NCBI RefSeq assembly: GCF_963877135.1
Contig: NZ_CAWNSW010000080.1
Coordinates: 124,001 to 188,000, forward strand
Reading direction: 5' to 3'
DNA from: Stenomitos frigidus_A
Lineage (GTDB): Bacteria > Cyanobacteriota > Cyanobacteriia > Leptolyngbyales > Leptolyngbyaceae
DNA length: 64,000 nucleotides
How positions within the stretch are numbered: position 1 is the stretch's first letter; each line of letters begins with the position of its first letter. A model generated the notes under the pieces. It made no database searches and had not been told where the DNA came from. It worked only from the letters and a program-made list of their open reading frames with translations. The position numbers were made by a program, and so were the translations under genes. This document shows positions 17,239 to 25,958 of this stretch, in pieces.

Positions 17239-19284
17239 ATGATGTCTACCGAAGACGATCGCGAACAGTCAGAAGTCGTTGATGAGCCTTCAGAAACACT
17301 AGCACTTGATGCCAGCAACTTTGTTGCGGATTGTAAACAAACCCTGCTTGAGAATCTAGATAAACATACATCAAGGTTTGCTTTAGCTCAGTGGGTAGCT
17401 AATTCTCCCAATCGCGATATTTTTCTTCAAAGGAAGCAAGAGATCGCCGACACATTGGAGCTTTCCATGCGGCAGGTGGAACGAATTTTAAAGAGTTATC
17501 ACAAAAGTGAATTAAAGGAAACCTCTGGAACTGAGAGATCAGATAAGGGTGAGTACAAAATCTTGCCTTACTGGGTTGACTACATTAGATGGTTCTACGA
17601 TGACAGGATTGAGAAAAGGTTGTCTATATCTCGTGCTGATGTTGTCAGAGAAGTAGAACGACACGCAGAAATTGACCTACAACTTCAGCCAGGTGAATAC
17701 CCGCATCGTGCTTCGGTTTATCGTGTTTTAGCCCCTGTTGTAGCACGTGCGGCTTTACAAAAGAAAATTAGGAACCCCGGTTCAGGTTCATGGTTTTATC
17801 TAAAAACCCGTGATGGCGAATTCATCAAAATTTTCTGTAGCAACCAGGTTATTCAGTGTGATCACACAAAACTAGATATCCTTATTGTTGACAAAGATGG
17901 CAAAGTCTTGGGTCGTCCTTGGCTGACAATTGTAGTGGATAGCTTCTCTAGCTGCGTTTTAGGGTTTTTCCTTGGACTCAAACAACCCGGCACCGAAGAG
18001 GTAGCGCTTGCTCTACGTCATGCAGCTTTACCTAAACATTACCCCGACGACTATGAACTGCTAAGACCTTGGGATGTCAATGGGCTACCGCTCCAGTACT
18101 TTTTCACAGATGGTGGAAAAGACTTGTCGAAAGCAAAGCACATTCAACAGATCGGCAGGAATTTCAACTTTAAGTGCGAGTTACGCTTTAACCCTCCTCA
18201 AGGTGGCATTGTAGAACGCGTTTTTAAGACCATTAATAGTAAAGTGCTTCAGGGGCTTCCAGGCTACACGGGTTCCTGTGTTGAAGATCGCCCAAAACAC
18301 GCCGAAGAAACCGCCTGTCTAACCTGGAGGGATGTTAAGAAAATCTTGACCGGGTTCTTCTGCGATAGCTATAACCACGACAAACATCCTAAGAAAAAGG
18401 GTATGACAAGGTATGAATACTGGTTAGAGGGATTGGGGGGAACCTTACCAGAACCTATTGATGAGCAAGAATTAGATCTTTGCTTGATGAAAGCAGCATA
18501 CCGCTCTGTTCAAGCCCACGGTTCAGTAAATTTTGAAAATGTTACCTACAGGAGCGAAGAGCTTAAAAATCACTTGGGGGAGCGAGTAACGCTGAGATAT
18601 GATCCCGACCATATTCTAAGCCTTCGAGCTTATACCTATGAAGCGGATGAAAAAATGGGAGAGTTAATTGACGATAATGTGAAAGCTCTCAATCTAGAAT
18701 ATCAGGCTCTGACTTTGGATGAATTGAAGCAAATTAATGCAAAGTTGACTGAGGAAGGTAAAGAAATCGATAACTATACGATTCTTCAGGAACTGGGGCG
18801 TAGAACCGAAATGGTTGATGAGGCAATTCAGAACCGAAACGATCGCAGAAGAGCAGCACACAAAGAGGCTCGAAGTGAGCATAAAGATAACTCAACCAAA
18901 CCTGGCAGTCGTAAGACAACTAAGAAAGCTTCAGTCACCCTCCGTGGAAGCGTACCTCCCAGCTTGGCTGAAGCAGAATTAACAGCCCCAAGTGCACCTG
19001 AAGCCGAAGAGAGTGACATTTCCGCTAGCACGCTAGAGCTTTTACAGCTTCCTGATAAGCCTGACGGGACGGTTTTCTATCCTCTTTCCGACGATGGCAG
19101 TGCCGAAATCGTTCAGACAGAAATCGCTCAAGCGTCAGTTGTCGAGCAGAGTTTGGCAGCGATCGTGACTCCTCTAGCTGAAAAAGCTACTACGGAAGCA
19201 GTCATTACGCCTCAAGTCGAATCCCCAAAACAGAAGGAGTGCTACGATTTCATTATTTCAAAACGTTCGCGCCGAAGTCGATAG
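17239..19284 (+). CDS. tnsB: TnsB-like DDE transposase
   Basis: A 681-residue Mu/Tn7-type transposase. A helical N-terminal region with HTH segments (about 60-165, end binding) is followed by the retroviral-integrase core with D208 (VIQCDHTKLD), D291 (QYFFTDGGKDL) and E326 (GGIVERVFKTIN). A beta-barrel region follows to about 470, then a long low-complexity tail (540-660) rich in Lys/Arg then Ala/Glu/Ser, ending in a basic TnsC-hook-like tip (YDFIISKRSRRSR). The catalytic triad is intact. It is about 100 residues longer than V-K CAST TnsB as I remember it, the excess lying in the tail. Confidence 0.9.
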   Translation: MMSTEDDREQSEVVDEPSETLALDASNFVADCKQTLLENLDKHTSRFALAQWVANSPNRDIFLQRKQEIADTLELSMRQVERILKSYHKSELKETSGTERSDKGEYKILPYWVDYIRWFYDDRIEKRLSISRADVVREVERHAEIDLQLQPGEYPHRASVYRVLAPVVARAALQKKIRNPGSGSWFYLKTRDGEFIKIFCSNQVIQCDHTKLDILIVDKDGKVLGRPWLTIVVDSFSSCVLGFFLGLKQPGTEEVALALRHAALPKHYPDDYELLRPWDVNGLPLQYFFTDGGKDLSKAKHIQQIGRNFNFKCELRFNPPQGGIVERVFKTINSKVLQGLPGYTGSCVEDRPKHAEETACLTWRDVKKILTGFFCDSYNHDKHPKKKGMTRYEYWLEGLGGTLPEPIDEQELDLCLMKAAYRSVQAHGSVNFENVTYRSEELKNHLGERVTLRYDPDHILSLRAYTYEADEKMGELIDDNVKALNLEYQALTLDELKQINAKLTEEGKEIDNYTILQELGRRTEMVDEAIQNRNDRRRAAHKEARSEHKDNSTKPGSRKTTKKASVTLRGSVPPSLAEAELTAPSAPEAEESDISASTLELLQLPDKPDGTVFYPLSDDGSAEIVQTEIAQASVVEQSLAAIVTPLAEKATTEAVITPQVESPKQKECYDFIISKRSRRSR

Positions 19285-19290
19285 AAGCCT

Positions 19291-20175
19291 ATGTTAGAGT
19301 CCAACTTGGTTTCACAGCCTATCGTAGAGATCTTAGCTTCGTTGGCAGACACGAGAGTTAAGGTGTCCGCCTTGGAAAGACTACTCAACAATGGCTATAT
19401 ACCAACAGATGCTGCTGAGTCTGCGATCAATTGGATGGACGAGCGGCGGTTTTTGAAACAATGCGGTCGGCTTGTTGCTCCACGTGGAAGTGGTAAAAGT
19501 CGGCTGTGTGAGGAATATGAAGATCGAGATTTTGACCGCGTTATTCGGGTAAAGGCTCCTACGGGATGTTCTTCTAAGCAAGTTCATAGATTAATCCTTA
19601 AAGCAATGAACCATGCGGCAAAGATCAGGCGGCGTGATGATCCAAGAGCAATGGTAGTCGAGAGTGTGATGCCGTTCGAAATTGAGGTAATCCTTATTGA
19701 TAACGCGCAAAATTTGGCAGTAGAAGCATTCTCTGATCTTAAAGATCTTTACGATGAGAAAAAGGTAACTATCATTTTCTCCGGCACACCTGATTTAGAT
19801 GTTTCGCTGGAGCAAGTTGGGCTGTTGGAAAGTTTCCCTTACTCTTATCCTCTAGGTTCTTTGTCCGAAGCTGATTTTAAGAAAGTTTTGGACACGATCG
19901 AAGCAAAAGCACTGAATCTTCCCTTTGAATCGAAGTTAAGTGAGGGAGAGAAATTTGAGCTCTTAACGACATGCACAGGTAGTTTGATTGGAAGGCTGAT
20001 GAAGCTTCTACCGACAGCAATTTTATATTCTGTTCAAAAAGTTTCAGAGCAGGAGGCGGATCAAACTGAGTCACAGCCTATGTATAAGCTGGATAGCATA
20101 TCTCTTGAAGCGCTTAGAAAGATTGCAGTAGGGTACGGGGTAAAAGTTCCGTTTGGAAAATCTAGTTCAAAGTAA
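19291..20175 (+). CDS. tnsC: TnsC-like AAA+ transposition regulator
   Basis: A 294-residue protein of the short TnsC type that accompanies V-K CAST TnsB. Walker A is APRGSGKS (63-70) and sensor-like FSGTPDLD follows the Walker B strand. Walker B reads VILIDNAQ (133-140): the Asp is kept but the catalytic Glu is replaced by Asn138, so ATP hydrolysis may be impaired. TnsC forms ATP-dependent filaments on DNA and links TniQ to TnsB. Starts six bases after the tnsB stop, hence one operon. Confidence 0.85.
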   Translation: MLESNLVSQPIVEILASLADTRVKVSALERLLNNGYIPTDAAESAINWMDERRFLKQCGRLVAPRGSGKSRLCEEYEDRDFDRVIRVKAPTGCSSKQVHRLILKAMNHAAKIRRRDDPRAMVVESVMPFEIEVILIDNAQNLAVEAFSDLKDLYDEKKVTIIFSGTPDLDVSLEQVGLLESFPYSYPLGSLSEADFKKVLDTIEAKALNLPFESKLSEGEKFELLTTCTGSLIGRLMKLLPTAILYSVQKVSEQEADQTESQPMYKLDSISLEALRKIAVGYGVKVPFGKSSSK

Positions 20176-20227
20176 ATCCAGAGCGAGCCTTAGACGCTTT
20201 CATAGATGTTTAGTCATTGACAGATGC

Positions 20228-20761
20228 ATGACCAGCAAGCTTAGTAAATACCCCAGATTGCCACCCCTTGAGCCTTACTCAGGCGAAAGCCTACCACATT
20301 ATCTTGGTAGATTTCGACGCCTAAAAAGCACCGGAGCACCCTCTCCAAGTGCGTTGGGACAAATGGTGGGGATTGGTGCGGTTGTGGCTCAATGGGAACA
20401 GGGGTATTTCAACCCTTTTCCAACAGTTGAGCAGCTTTCTACTTTAGGGACAGTCATCGGTTTAGACATGGATACATTAACCCGGATGCTGCAACCAAAA
20501 GGGGTAACGTTAGATTCAAGACCAATTCGTTTATGTGGAGCTTGTTACGCCGAGCACCCTTGTCACCGGATTAAGTGGCAGTTCAAATCCAAATTGAGTC
20601 CAAGGTGCGATCACCACAAGCTCAAACTATTAATGAAATGCCCAGGCTGTGAGCAGCCATTTCCAGTTCCTTCGCTTTGGCTAGAAGGAAAATGCCAAAA
20701 CGCAAAATGCGGCATGCGATACTCAAGAATGGCGAAGCATCAGAAGTCCGTGCTTTATTAA
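20228..20761 (+). CDS. tniQ: TniQ, short V-K CAST type
   Basis: 177 residues from the ATG at 20228; the frame is open further upstream, but similarity begins at LPPLEPYSGESLPHYLGRFR. The protein follows the short V-K CAST TniQ pattern closely: LGQMVGIGAVVAQWEQGYFNP, IRLCGACYAEHPCHRIKWQF, then zinc-finger cysteines (CPGC, and a C-x4-C pair in KCQNAKCGM). Long TniQ/TnsD proteins of other Tn7 relatives are much larger. In V-K elements TniQ bridges Cas12k-guide RNA complexes and TnsC, so its presence implies Cas12k partnership now or in the ancestor. Confidence 0.88.
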   Translation: MTSKLSKYPRLPPLEPYSGESLPHYLGRFRRLKSTGAPSPSALGQMVGIGAVVAQWEQGYFNPFPTVEQLSTLGTVIGLDMDTLTRMLQPKGVTLDSRPIRLCGACYAEHPCHRIKWQFKSKLSPRCDHHKLKLLMKCPGCEQPFPVPSLWLEGKCQNAKCGMRYSRMAKHQKSVLY

Positions 20762-20858
20762 GGTGTACAAGAATTAATCATTTATTCGCCTATTGTTTAC
20801 AGACATTCAGAAAGCTTTCTTTTCTTAAGAAAGTAAGGAAGATCGCATTCTCTTACCG

Positions 20859-23800
20859 CTACTCTGACTCAACTGCTCCTAAAGCAATTAGTGATGCTTT
20901 TTGTGCTTCTGATAAACCTGTAACGCCTGTGATGTTCATACCTTCATAGGGTCTCGGTGCTATCAGTGTTTTAAGACATTGTCTAGTTTCGATATCCCAT
21001 AATTTAATCGTACCATCTTTACCGCCGCTAGCAATTAGTAGACTATCAGGGCTGAACACGACATTAGAAACCCAATAGGTATGCCCTTTGAAGGTTTCCA
21101 AGCATTGACCTGTATCAACGTCCCATAGCTTAACTGTATAATCATCACTAGCACTTGCCATGAATCTATTATTGGGACTAAGAGCAATACCCAATACCCA
21201 ATCCTGGTGTCCGTGGAATTCCTTGAGTGATTCTCCCGTATTAATATCCAGTAGCTTAATGATCTTGCCTGAAGGAACCAGTAGGGCATTGCCATCATGA
21301 TTGAAAATCAATGAATGAACACGCTTGTATTCTAAGAAAAAAGCAATACATTTATCAGTGTGAAGATTCCAAATTTTTATGCTGCCATCATTACTGCTAC
21401 TTGCCAAAGTTTGACCGTCAAAACTAAAAGTAACTGAAAGAATATTAGAAGTATGACCAGCCAAAGTTTTAAGGTTCTTACCCGTTTCGATATGCCAAAG
21501 ACTCACTGAATAGTCATCACTTTCAAGTGCTAAAATTTTGCTGTCTGGACTGAATGATAGACAGCGAATCTGAGCCGAATTTTCATGTAAAGTTCTTAAA
21601 CGCTGACCTGTATTTGCGTTCCATAATGTTACGACCTGATTACTACTACTCGCTAGAATAGAGCCATCTTGACTAAAAGAAACTTTTCCCCAACCATAGT
21701 CTTCCTGTAAAATTCTGAAGGGTTTCTCGGACGGAACTTCCCAAAGAGCAACAATGCTTCCATGTCTACTTGCTAACATCATATTTTGAGGGTGAAAAGC
21801 GATGGAACTTGCCTGATTATCGTATCCATGCCAAGTTGATAAACATTCTCCCCTGGTGATATCCCATAGTTTTACACTATCGTCCCCCATACTGCTGCTG
21901 GCTAAAGTTTGACTATCGGGACTAAAGGAGATTGAGGTGATAAAGGTTTTGTGTCCACTTAGAACTCGTAAACATCTTAGGGTTCTGAGATCCCAAATTT
22001 TAATGATGCCATCCTCAGAACCACTACTTGCAAGCACTTGCTTATTGGGGCTAAAAACAATTTTGCTGGAATCACTACCATTATTTTGAAGGGTAGACAG
22101 AAGCTGACCTGTTTTGACGTTCCATAGCCTTAATGTGTTATCGGTACTTACGCTAGCGATTAAATCATCGTCTGGGCTAAAAGCAACTGAGCAAACATCC
22201 TTAGTGTGCCCTTCAAAGGTGTGGATTTCTTGTCCTGATTGGATATTCCAAAGTCTTACGGTTGCATCGGCGCTACCGCTAGCAAGCAATTTTCCGCTTG
22301 GGCTGATGGCAACTGACTTCACTACTTTTGTATGTCCTTCTAAAATACATAAGCATTTTTCTGTGCGGACATTCCACACCCTAACTGTATTATCTAAACT
22401 TGCACCAGCTAAAGTTTGATCATGCAAGCAGAGTGTTGCTGAATCATTGAAATATTTCTGACATGAGGCGTTAATCAAGCGACCTTTTTTAAGATCCCAT
22501 AAACAGATCTTTAGATCTTTGCCAACACTAGTGATTGTTTGACCATCAGAACTAAAAGCAATGAATCGAACACGAGATGCGTGTCCCTCAAAGGTAAGAA
22601 TAGGCTGCCCATCAGCCACCTGCCATAGACTAATTTCGCCCATATCATTACCTGCTACCAATATATCTCCGCCAGGATTAAACACAAGAAATCGAATACT
22701 ATGTTGAGTATTAGTAAAGATCGATTTAATTACAACAGAGTGGCTGAAATCAAAATTGTGTAATAGACTGCCTTGCAAATAAGCTTGTCTAATAGTTGTA
22801 TGAGAAAAATTGTAACCTTGCAAATTTAGATCTGAATTACAGAGAATATTAAGGATATTTCCTCCTGCATATCCTGACTGCAATAAGGATTCGTCTTTCA
22901 GGCTTTCAAGAATCTTTTTCATTCTCTCATCGAATGCTTTCTTGCTCTTAAGATTTAGCAGGCTATCTATAATTGGTTTGAGGATTAAACGAAGTTGGGT
23001 ATCTCTGATGTAATCTTTCGACGAAGCTTTAATAAGAGCACACTTGTTGAATAGTGAAATTTTCAGATTATCGATCTCTGCATAGCTTTGTTCTATTAAT
23101 CGTTCTATAACATATTCCATCACTACAGTCTGCTGAGTGAAATTGGTTTTTGTTTTCTCAATCAAAGATCGCCCCACCAATCCTTTCAGTGCCTCCAACA
23201 ATCTGGGCTTAGTGACAGGTGGAACAATATCTTCCTGCAATTCCTGAACAGAGACAGGTTCGCGGTTGATTGCAAGCCAGTACATGACGGACTGTTCCAA
23301 CTCTGACAACCGATCGAAGTGCTGGTCTAACAGGTCGCGAACGCCTTCAAAGGCGATCGTTTCCTGGTTTAGAAACTCGGCAATATCGCCATCAAACAGT
23401 TCTTGAATCGTGGTGGCGACCAGCTTCAGTGCCAAGGGATTGCCTGCACAACGGTGAATCAGTTCGTCTCGCTCGTCGTTGGTCTCGGATAGGTGCAGTC
23501 CCTTAGCTCTCAGAATTTCTTGCCCGTCTGTGTTCTCGACTCCCCGCAGTGGCAGCGATCGCACCATTAACGCCTCGCCCTCCATTGCTGATAATTCTCT
23601 GGGCTTCTCTCGGCTAGTGACAATCAGACAACTCTGATGGGATGCTTCGCCCACACGCTTCAGTAGTTCACCATAGCCTTCATAGCCTTCACGGTAAACG
23701 CCTGCCTGTCCTTCTTGAAGAATGGATTCCGCATTATCGAGGATGAGGAGACAGCGATGCGATCGCAGGTACTCCACCAGTTTGGTGATCCGCCCACCTA

Positions 23801-24398
23801 GTGACGCTGGTAAATCAGACTCGGTCTCCTGTTGATTGGAGAGGAATTGAATCAGGTTGGTCAGGATTTCTTTCAGCGGTGGCGCTTCCCGCAGCGATCG
23901 CCACACCACATAGTCAAACTCACCTTGAATTTGCTCTCCCAGCCTTGCAGCCAGACTGGTCTTGCCGATGCCACCCATACCCAGCAGAGCGATTAAACGG
24001 CAACGATCGAAAACAACCCATTGTGCGAGGGTTTCCAATTCGGCGGTGCGTCCGTAGAAGATGGAAACGTCAACGGCTTCGCCCCAATCAATACGAGTTT
24101 CTCTAGCTGGTCTTTTCTCACTTGTGGGTATGGGCTTGCCGTAATCGTCCTGAGTTAGTTCCAGACTGAAGGCGTTGAAAAAGCGTTCCAGCGTGCGACG
24201 GTCAACCCCTTCTTCACCGTCCAGGACTTTGGCAACCGTGCCTGCATCCAGCTTGGTGCGATCGCTTAGTGCCTCGATCGTTAGCTTCTCGCCAAAGTTG
24301 TCCTCTTCCTGCCTGGTTTGAATGGCATCCTGGAGTTTCTGCCGTCCCGCGGCAGTGAGTACAACACCACGTCTGCGTCTGGGCTGTCCTGAAGTCAT
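20859..24398 (-). CDS. HTH - NB-ARC/NACHT-type NTPase - WD40 repeat protein
   Basis: A 1179-residue STAND protein. Residues 1-85 form a basic HTH-like domain (TIEALSDRTKLDAGTVAKVL, then DRRTLERFFNAF). The NTPase core has YGRTAELETLAQW, P-loop GMGGIGKT (140-147), a Walker B-like LLILDNAE, and GNPLALKLV. From about 585 to the C-terminus there are about 13 WD40 blades with repeated WD/DLKTG units. It is a predicted oligomerising ATP switch with a WD40 sensor. The same N-terminal HTH is found in the gene at 25959, and both promoters share a motif. No obvious toxic effector domain is present. Confidence 0.88.
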   Translation of the reverse strand: MTSGQPRRRRGVVLTAAGRQKLQDAIQTRQEEDNFGEKLTIEALSDRTKLDAGTVAKVLDGEEGVDRRTLERFFNAFSLELTQDDYGKPIPTSEKRPARETRIDWGEAVDVSIFYGRTAELETLAQWVVFDRCRLIALLGMGGIGKTSLAARLGEQIQGEFDYVVWRSLREAPPLKEILTNLIQFLSNQQETESDLPASLGGRITKLVEYLRSHRCLLILDNAESILQEGQAGVYREGYEGYGELLKRVGEASHQSCLIVTSREKPRELSAMEGEALMVRSLPLRGVENTDGQEILRAKGLHLSETNDERDELIHRCAGNPLALKLVATTIQELFDGDIAEFLNQETIAFEGVRDLLDQHFDRLSELEQSVMYWLAINREPVSVQELQEDIVPPVTKPRLLEALKGLVGRSLIEKTKTNFTQQTVVMEYVIERLIEQSYAEIDNLKISLFNKCALIKASSKDYIRDTQLRLILKPIIDSLLNLKSKKAFDERMKKILESLKDESLLQSGYAGGNILNILCNSDLNLQGYNFSHTTIRQAYLQGSLLHNFDFSHSVVIKSIFTNTQHSIRFLVFNPGGDILVAGNDMGEISLWQVADGQPILTFEGHASRVRFIAFSSDGQTITSVGKDLKICLWDLKKGRLINASCQKYFNDSATLCLHDQTLAGASLDNTVRVWNVRTEKCLCILEGHTKVVKSVAISPSGKLLASGSADATVRLWNIQSGQEIHTFEGHTKDVCSVAFSPDDDLIASVSTDNTLRLWNVKTGQLLSTLQNNGSDSSKIVFSPNKQVLASSGSEDGIIKIWDLRTLRCLRVLSGHKTFITSISFSPDSQTLASSSMGDDSVKLWDITRGECLSTWHGYDNQASSIAFHPQNMMLASRHGSIVALWEVPSEKPFRILQEDYGWGKVSFSQDGSILASSSNQVVTLWNANTGQRLRTLHENSAQIRCLSFSPDSKILALESDDYSVSLWHIETGKNLKTLAGHTSNILSVTFSFDGQTLASSSNDGSIKIWNLHTDKCIAFFLEYKRVHSLIFNHDGNALLVPSGKIIKLLDINTGESLKEFHGHQDWVLGIALSPNNRFMASASDDYTVKLWDVDTGQCLETFKGHTYWVSNVVFSPDSLLIASGGKDGTIKLWDIETRQCLKTLIAPRPYEGMNITGVTGLSEAQKASLIALGAVESE

Positions 24399-24427
24399 GG
24401 CTACTCTGCAGTAAAAGATTCGGGTTG

Positions 24428-24452
24428 CCGAAGTTAAAACCCGACTTTCGGG
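24428..24452. promoter_or_regulatory. putative operator shared by HTH-STAND promoters
   Basis: Upstream of the HTH-WD40 gene: CCGAAGTTAAAACCCGACTT followed by TCGGG, an imperfect inverted repeat (CCGAAGT / ACTTTCGG). The elements CCGAAGTTAA and ACCCGACTTT recur at 28328-28356 before the second HTH-STAND gene, and TTAAAACCGGACT at 63957-63969 about 200 bp before the nucleosidase gene. Inferred to be an operator; the binding protein is not known. Confidence 0.4.
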
Positions 24453-24663
24453 AAGATAAGCGGGTTTTTCCGATTTTAAGTGGATTCAACTGCGGGTGGG
24501 GTTAAATTCTTCGATCGCTGAAAAGCAGATGGGCAGTTTGGTGAGGTTGTATGCCAGGAGAAAAGCTTAATTTCGACGCTAACGACTGGTTTTTCCCTGG
24601 TTGAGAAAGGCTTGAAATCGCACACTAAGTGCATCAAACCGAAACAACAAGGGAGTTCCGACA

Positions 24664-24990
24664 ATGAGCCTGACAGTTACACCAGAGACCATTGAGTTTT
24701 TTGCTCAAGCTGCGATCGGTCAAGTTGAGCAGCCCATTACTTTGCACCAACGGGGACGAGTCCGCTTTATGGCGACCACCTGGTTTGCCCGTTTTTACCA
24801 GCCCAATGCTCAAACGCAGGCGTTAGCAGGTACGCACGTGAAGGTGATTGGTAGAGAAGGGCTGACGCTGCTTGTGGTAGCTGTTGGCGATGACCAGCAT
24901 CAATTGCAGATGCCTGTTGCACGTCCTGAAAGCCATCAGTTGGGTTTGTTGGGCTTGCTTCAACAGGTGAATGCCTGGTTTGCCGCTTGA
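24664..24990 (+). CDS. NfeD-like OB-fold protein
   Basis: A 108-residue soluble protein. The stretch RGRVRFMATTWFARF...LAGTHVKVIGREGLTLLVV follows the pattern of the C-terminal OB-fold of NfeD proteins ('G.V...G..W.A......G..V.V....G..L.V'). There is no membrane part of its own, but the next gene, 24 bp downstream, encodes a small two-helix membrane protein that may supply it. Function unknown. Confidence 0.6.
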   Translation: MSLTVTPETIEFFAQAAIGQVEQPITLHQRGRVRFMATTWFARFYQPNAQTQALAGTHVKVIGREGLTLLVVAVGDDQHQLQMPVARPESHQLGLLGLLQQVNAWFAA

Positions 24991-25014
24991 TCAAGTTAGT
25001 AGAGGAAAAGCATC

Positions 25015-25245
25015 ATGCACCGACCAAAGCAGCACGGCTGGTTGCTGAGAGTTGCCAGCAAAGTGCTTAAAACCTTTCTGCTCAGTCTCTTTGGGTTGCT
25101 TGTCTCGCTCCTGCTGGCAGGCATTCTGGAATGGTTGCCACTTATTAATCTGTTACTGAATCTGCTGGAACAGAGTTTGCCGAAAGCCATTGCCCTGGTG
25201 CTCTGCCTTGTCGGTGTGGCGGTGGTGCTGGAATCCCTTCGGTAG
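25015..25245 (+). CDS. small two-helix membrane protein
   Basis: 76 residues: basic N-terminus (MHRPKQHGWLLR), TM helix about 19-42 (FLLSLFGLLVSLLLAGILEWL), a short amphipathic link, and TM helix about 55-75 (KAIALVLCLVGVAVVLESLR). Co-oriented with and close to the NfeD-like gene. Not recognised. Confidence 0.55.
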   Translation: MHRPKQHGWLLRVASKVLKTFLLSLFGLLVSLLLAGILEWLPLINLLLNLLEQSLPKAIALVLCLVGVAVVLESLR

Positions 25246-25284
25246 AAGTTTCTCAGTCGTTCATGCAATATCTTGGCACGAGAA

Positions 25285-25686
25285 TCACTCCCAGCCTTCC
25301 AGGCTCAGTCCCGCAACACGAGCAAACTCCTGGGTATTGTGCGTGACTAGCGTCAGGTTATTTGCAAGCGAGATCGCGGCGATCAAAACATCATGTGGTC
25401 CAATGGATGTACCGGATGCTGTCAGTTGAAAGCGAATGTGTCCAGCAAGCAGCGCTGCTTGATCATCAAGCGGTAGGCTAGAGAATTGGTTGAAAAGCCT
25501 TCCCAGAGTCGCTAGGTTTTGCTCCCGCATTGAACTTCTGTAGGCTCCATCGTAAAGTTCCGCTTTAACAACGCTACAGAGACGAATGGCTTCTGGCTGA
25601 AGCCTCGCCAGTCTGCGAGGCACGGGAGCATTGCGATCATCATTCAGCAACCGAATACAGGTATTGGTGTCCAGAAGATAGGTCAC
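25285..25686 (-). CDS. VapC-like PIN-domain ribonuclease toxin
   Basis: A 133-residue PIN protein. The acidic catalytic positions are visible: Asp in YLLDTNTCI (D6), Glu in VVKAELYDGAY, Asp in IGPHDVLIAA and the THNTQEF region. VapC toxins cleave tRNA or rRNA. Its start overlaps the stop of the upstream antitoxin by 4 bp. This pair is intact, unlike the Phd-VapC locus at 16.7 kb. Confidence 0.87.
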   Translation of the reverse strand: MTYLLDTNTCIRLLNDDRNAPVPRRLARLQPEAIRLCSVVKAELYDGAYRSSMREQNLATLGRLFNQFSSLPLDDQAALLAGHIRFQLTASGTSIGPHDVLIAAISLANNLTLVTHNTQEFARVAGLSLEGWE

Positions 25687-25934
25687 TTTAAGTTTTCCCG
25701 CACCTCATACTCTCCTTGTTCAGGGCGCACAAGTGGCTCACCTGCCCAGTTTCCGATCACTTCTTCAAAGAAACCAGGCAGCCAGCCTGTATACGCTGGT
25801 GTTTCCACTTTGGGTTGAACCACAGGCTGAACAATCACCATCACTTCTAGCTCAGCATCAGTAATCCCTACAGGCATCTGCAAATTGAGAATCCCATCTG
25901 CGCCAACATGAGAACGTAACGTAACGCTTTTCAT
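25683..25934 (-). CDS. VapB-like antitoxin
   Basis: 83 residues: MKSVTLRSHVGADGILNLQMP is an AbrB/VapB-like or related strand-rich N-terminus, ITDAELEVMVIVQPV continues it, and the C-terminal GWLPGFFEEVIGNWAGEPLVRP is a typical hydrophobic toxin-wrapping tail. The 4-bp overlap with the PIN gene supports the pairing. DNA-binding fold type is uncertain. Confidence 0.75.
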   Translation of the reverse strand: MKSVTLRSHVGADGILNLQMPVGITDAELEVMVIVQPVVQPKVETPAYTGWLPGFFEEVIGNWAGEPLVRPEQGEYEVRENLK

Positions 25935-25958
25935 CTCTAAAGCTCCATTTTCAATGTT

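Noticed and set aside
20763..20770. TGTACA shortly after tniQ as the transposon right end
   Set aside because: The hexamer is palindromic and common by chance; no inverted GCAC-ATC-ATGTCG sites precede it and the following bases do not match the left flank TCGGG or vapC.
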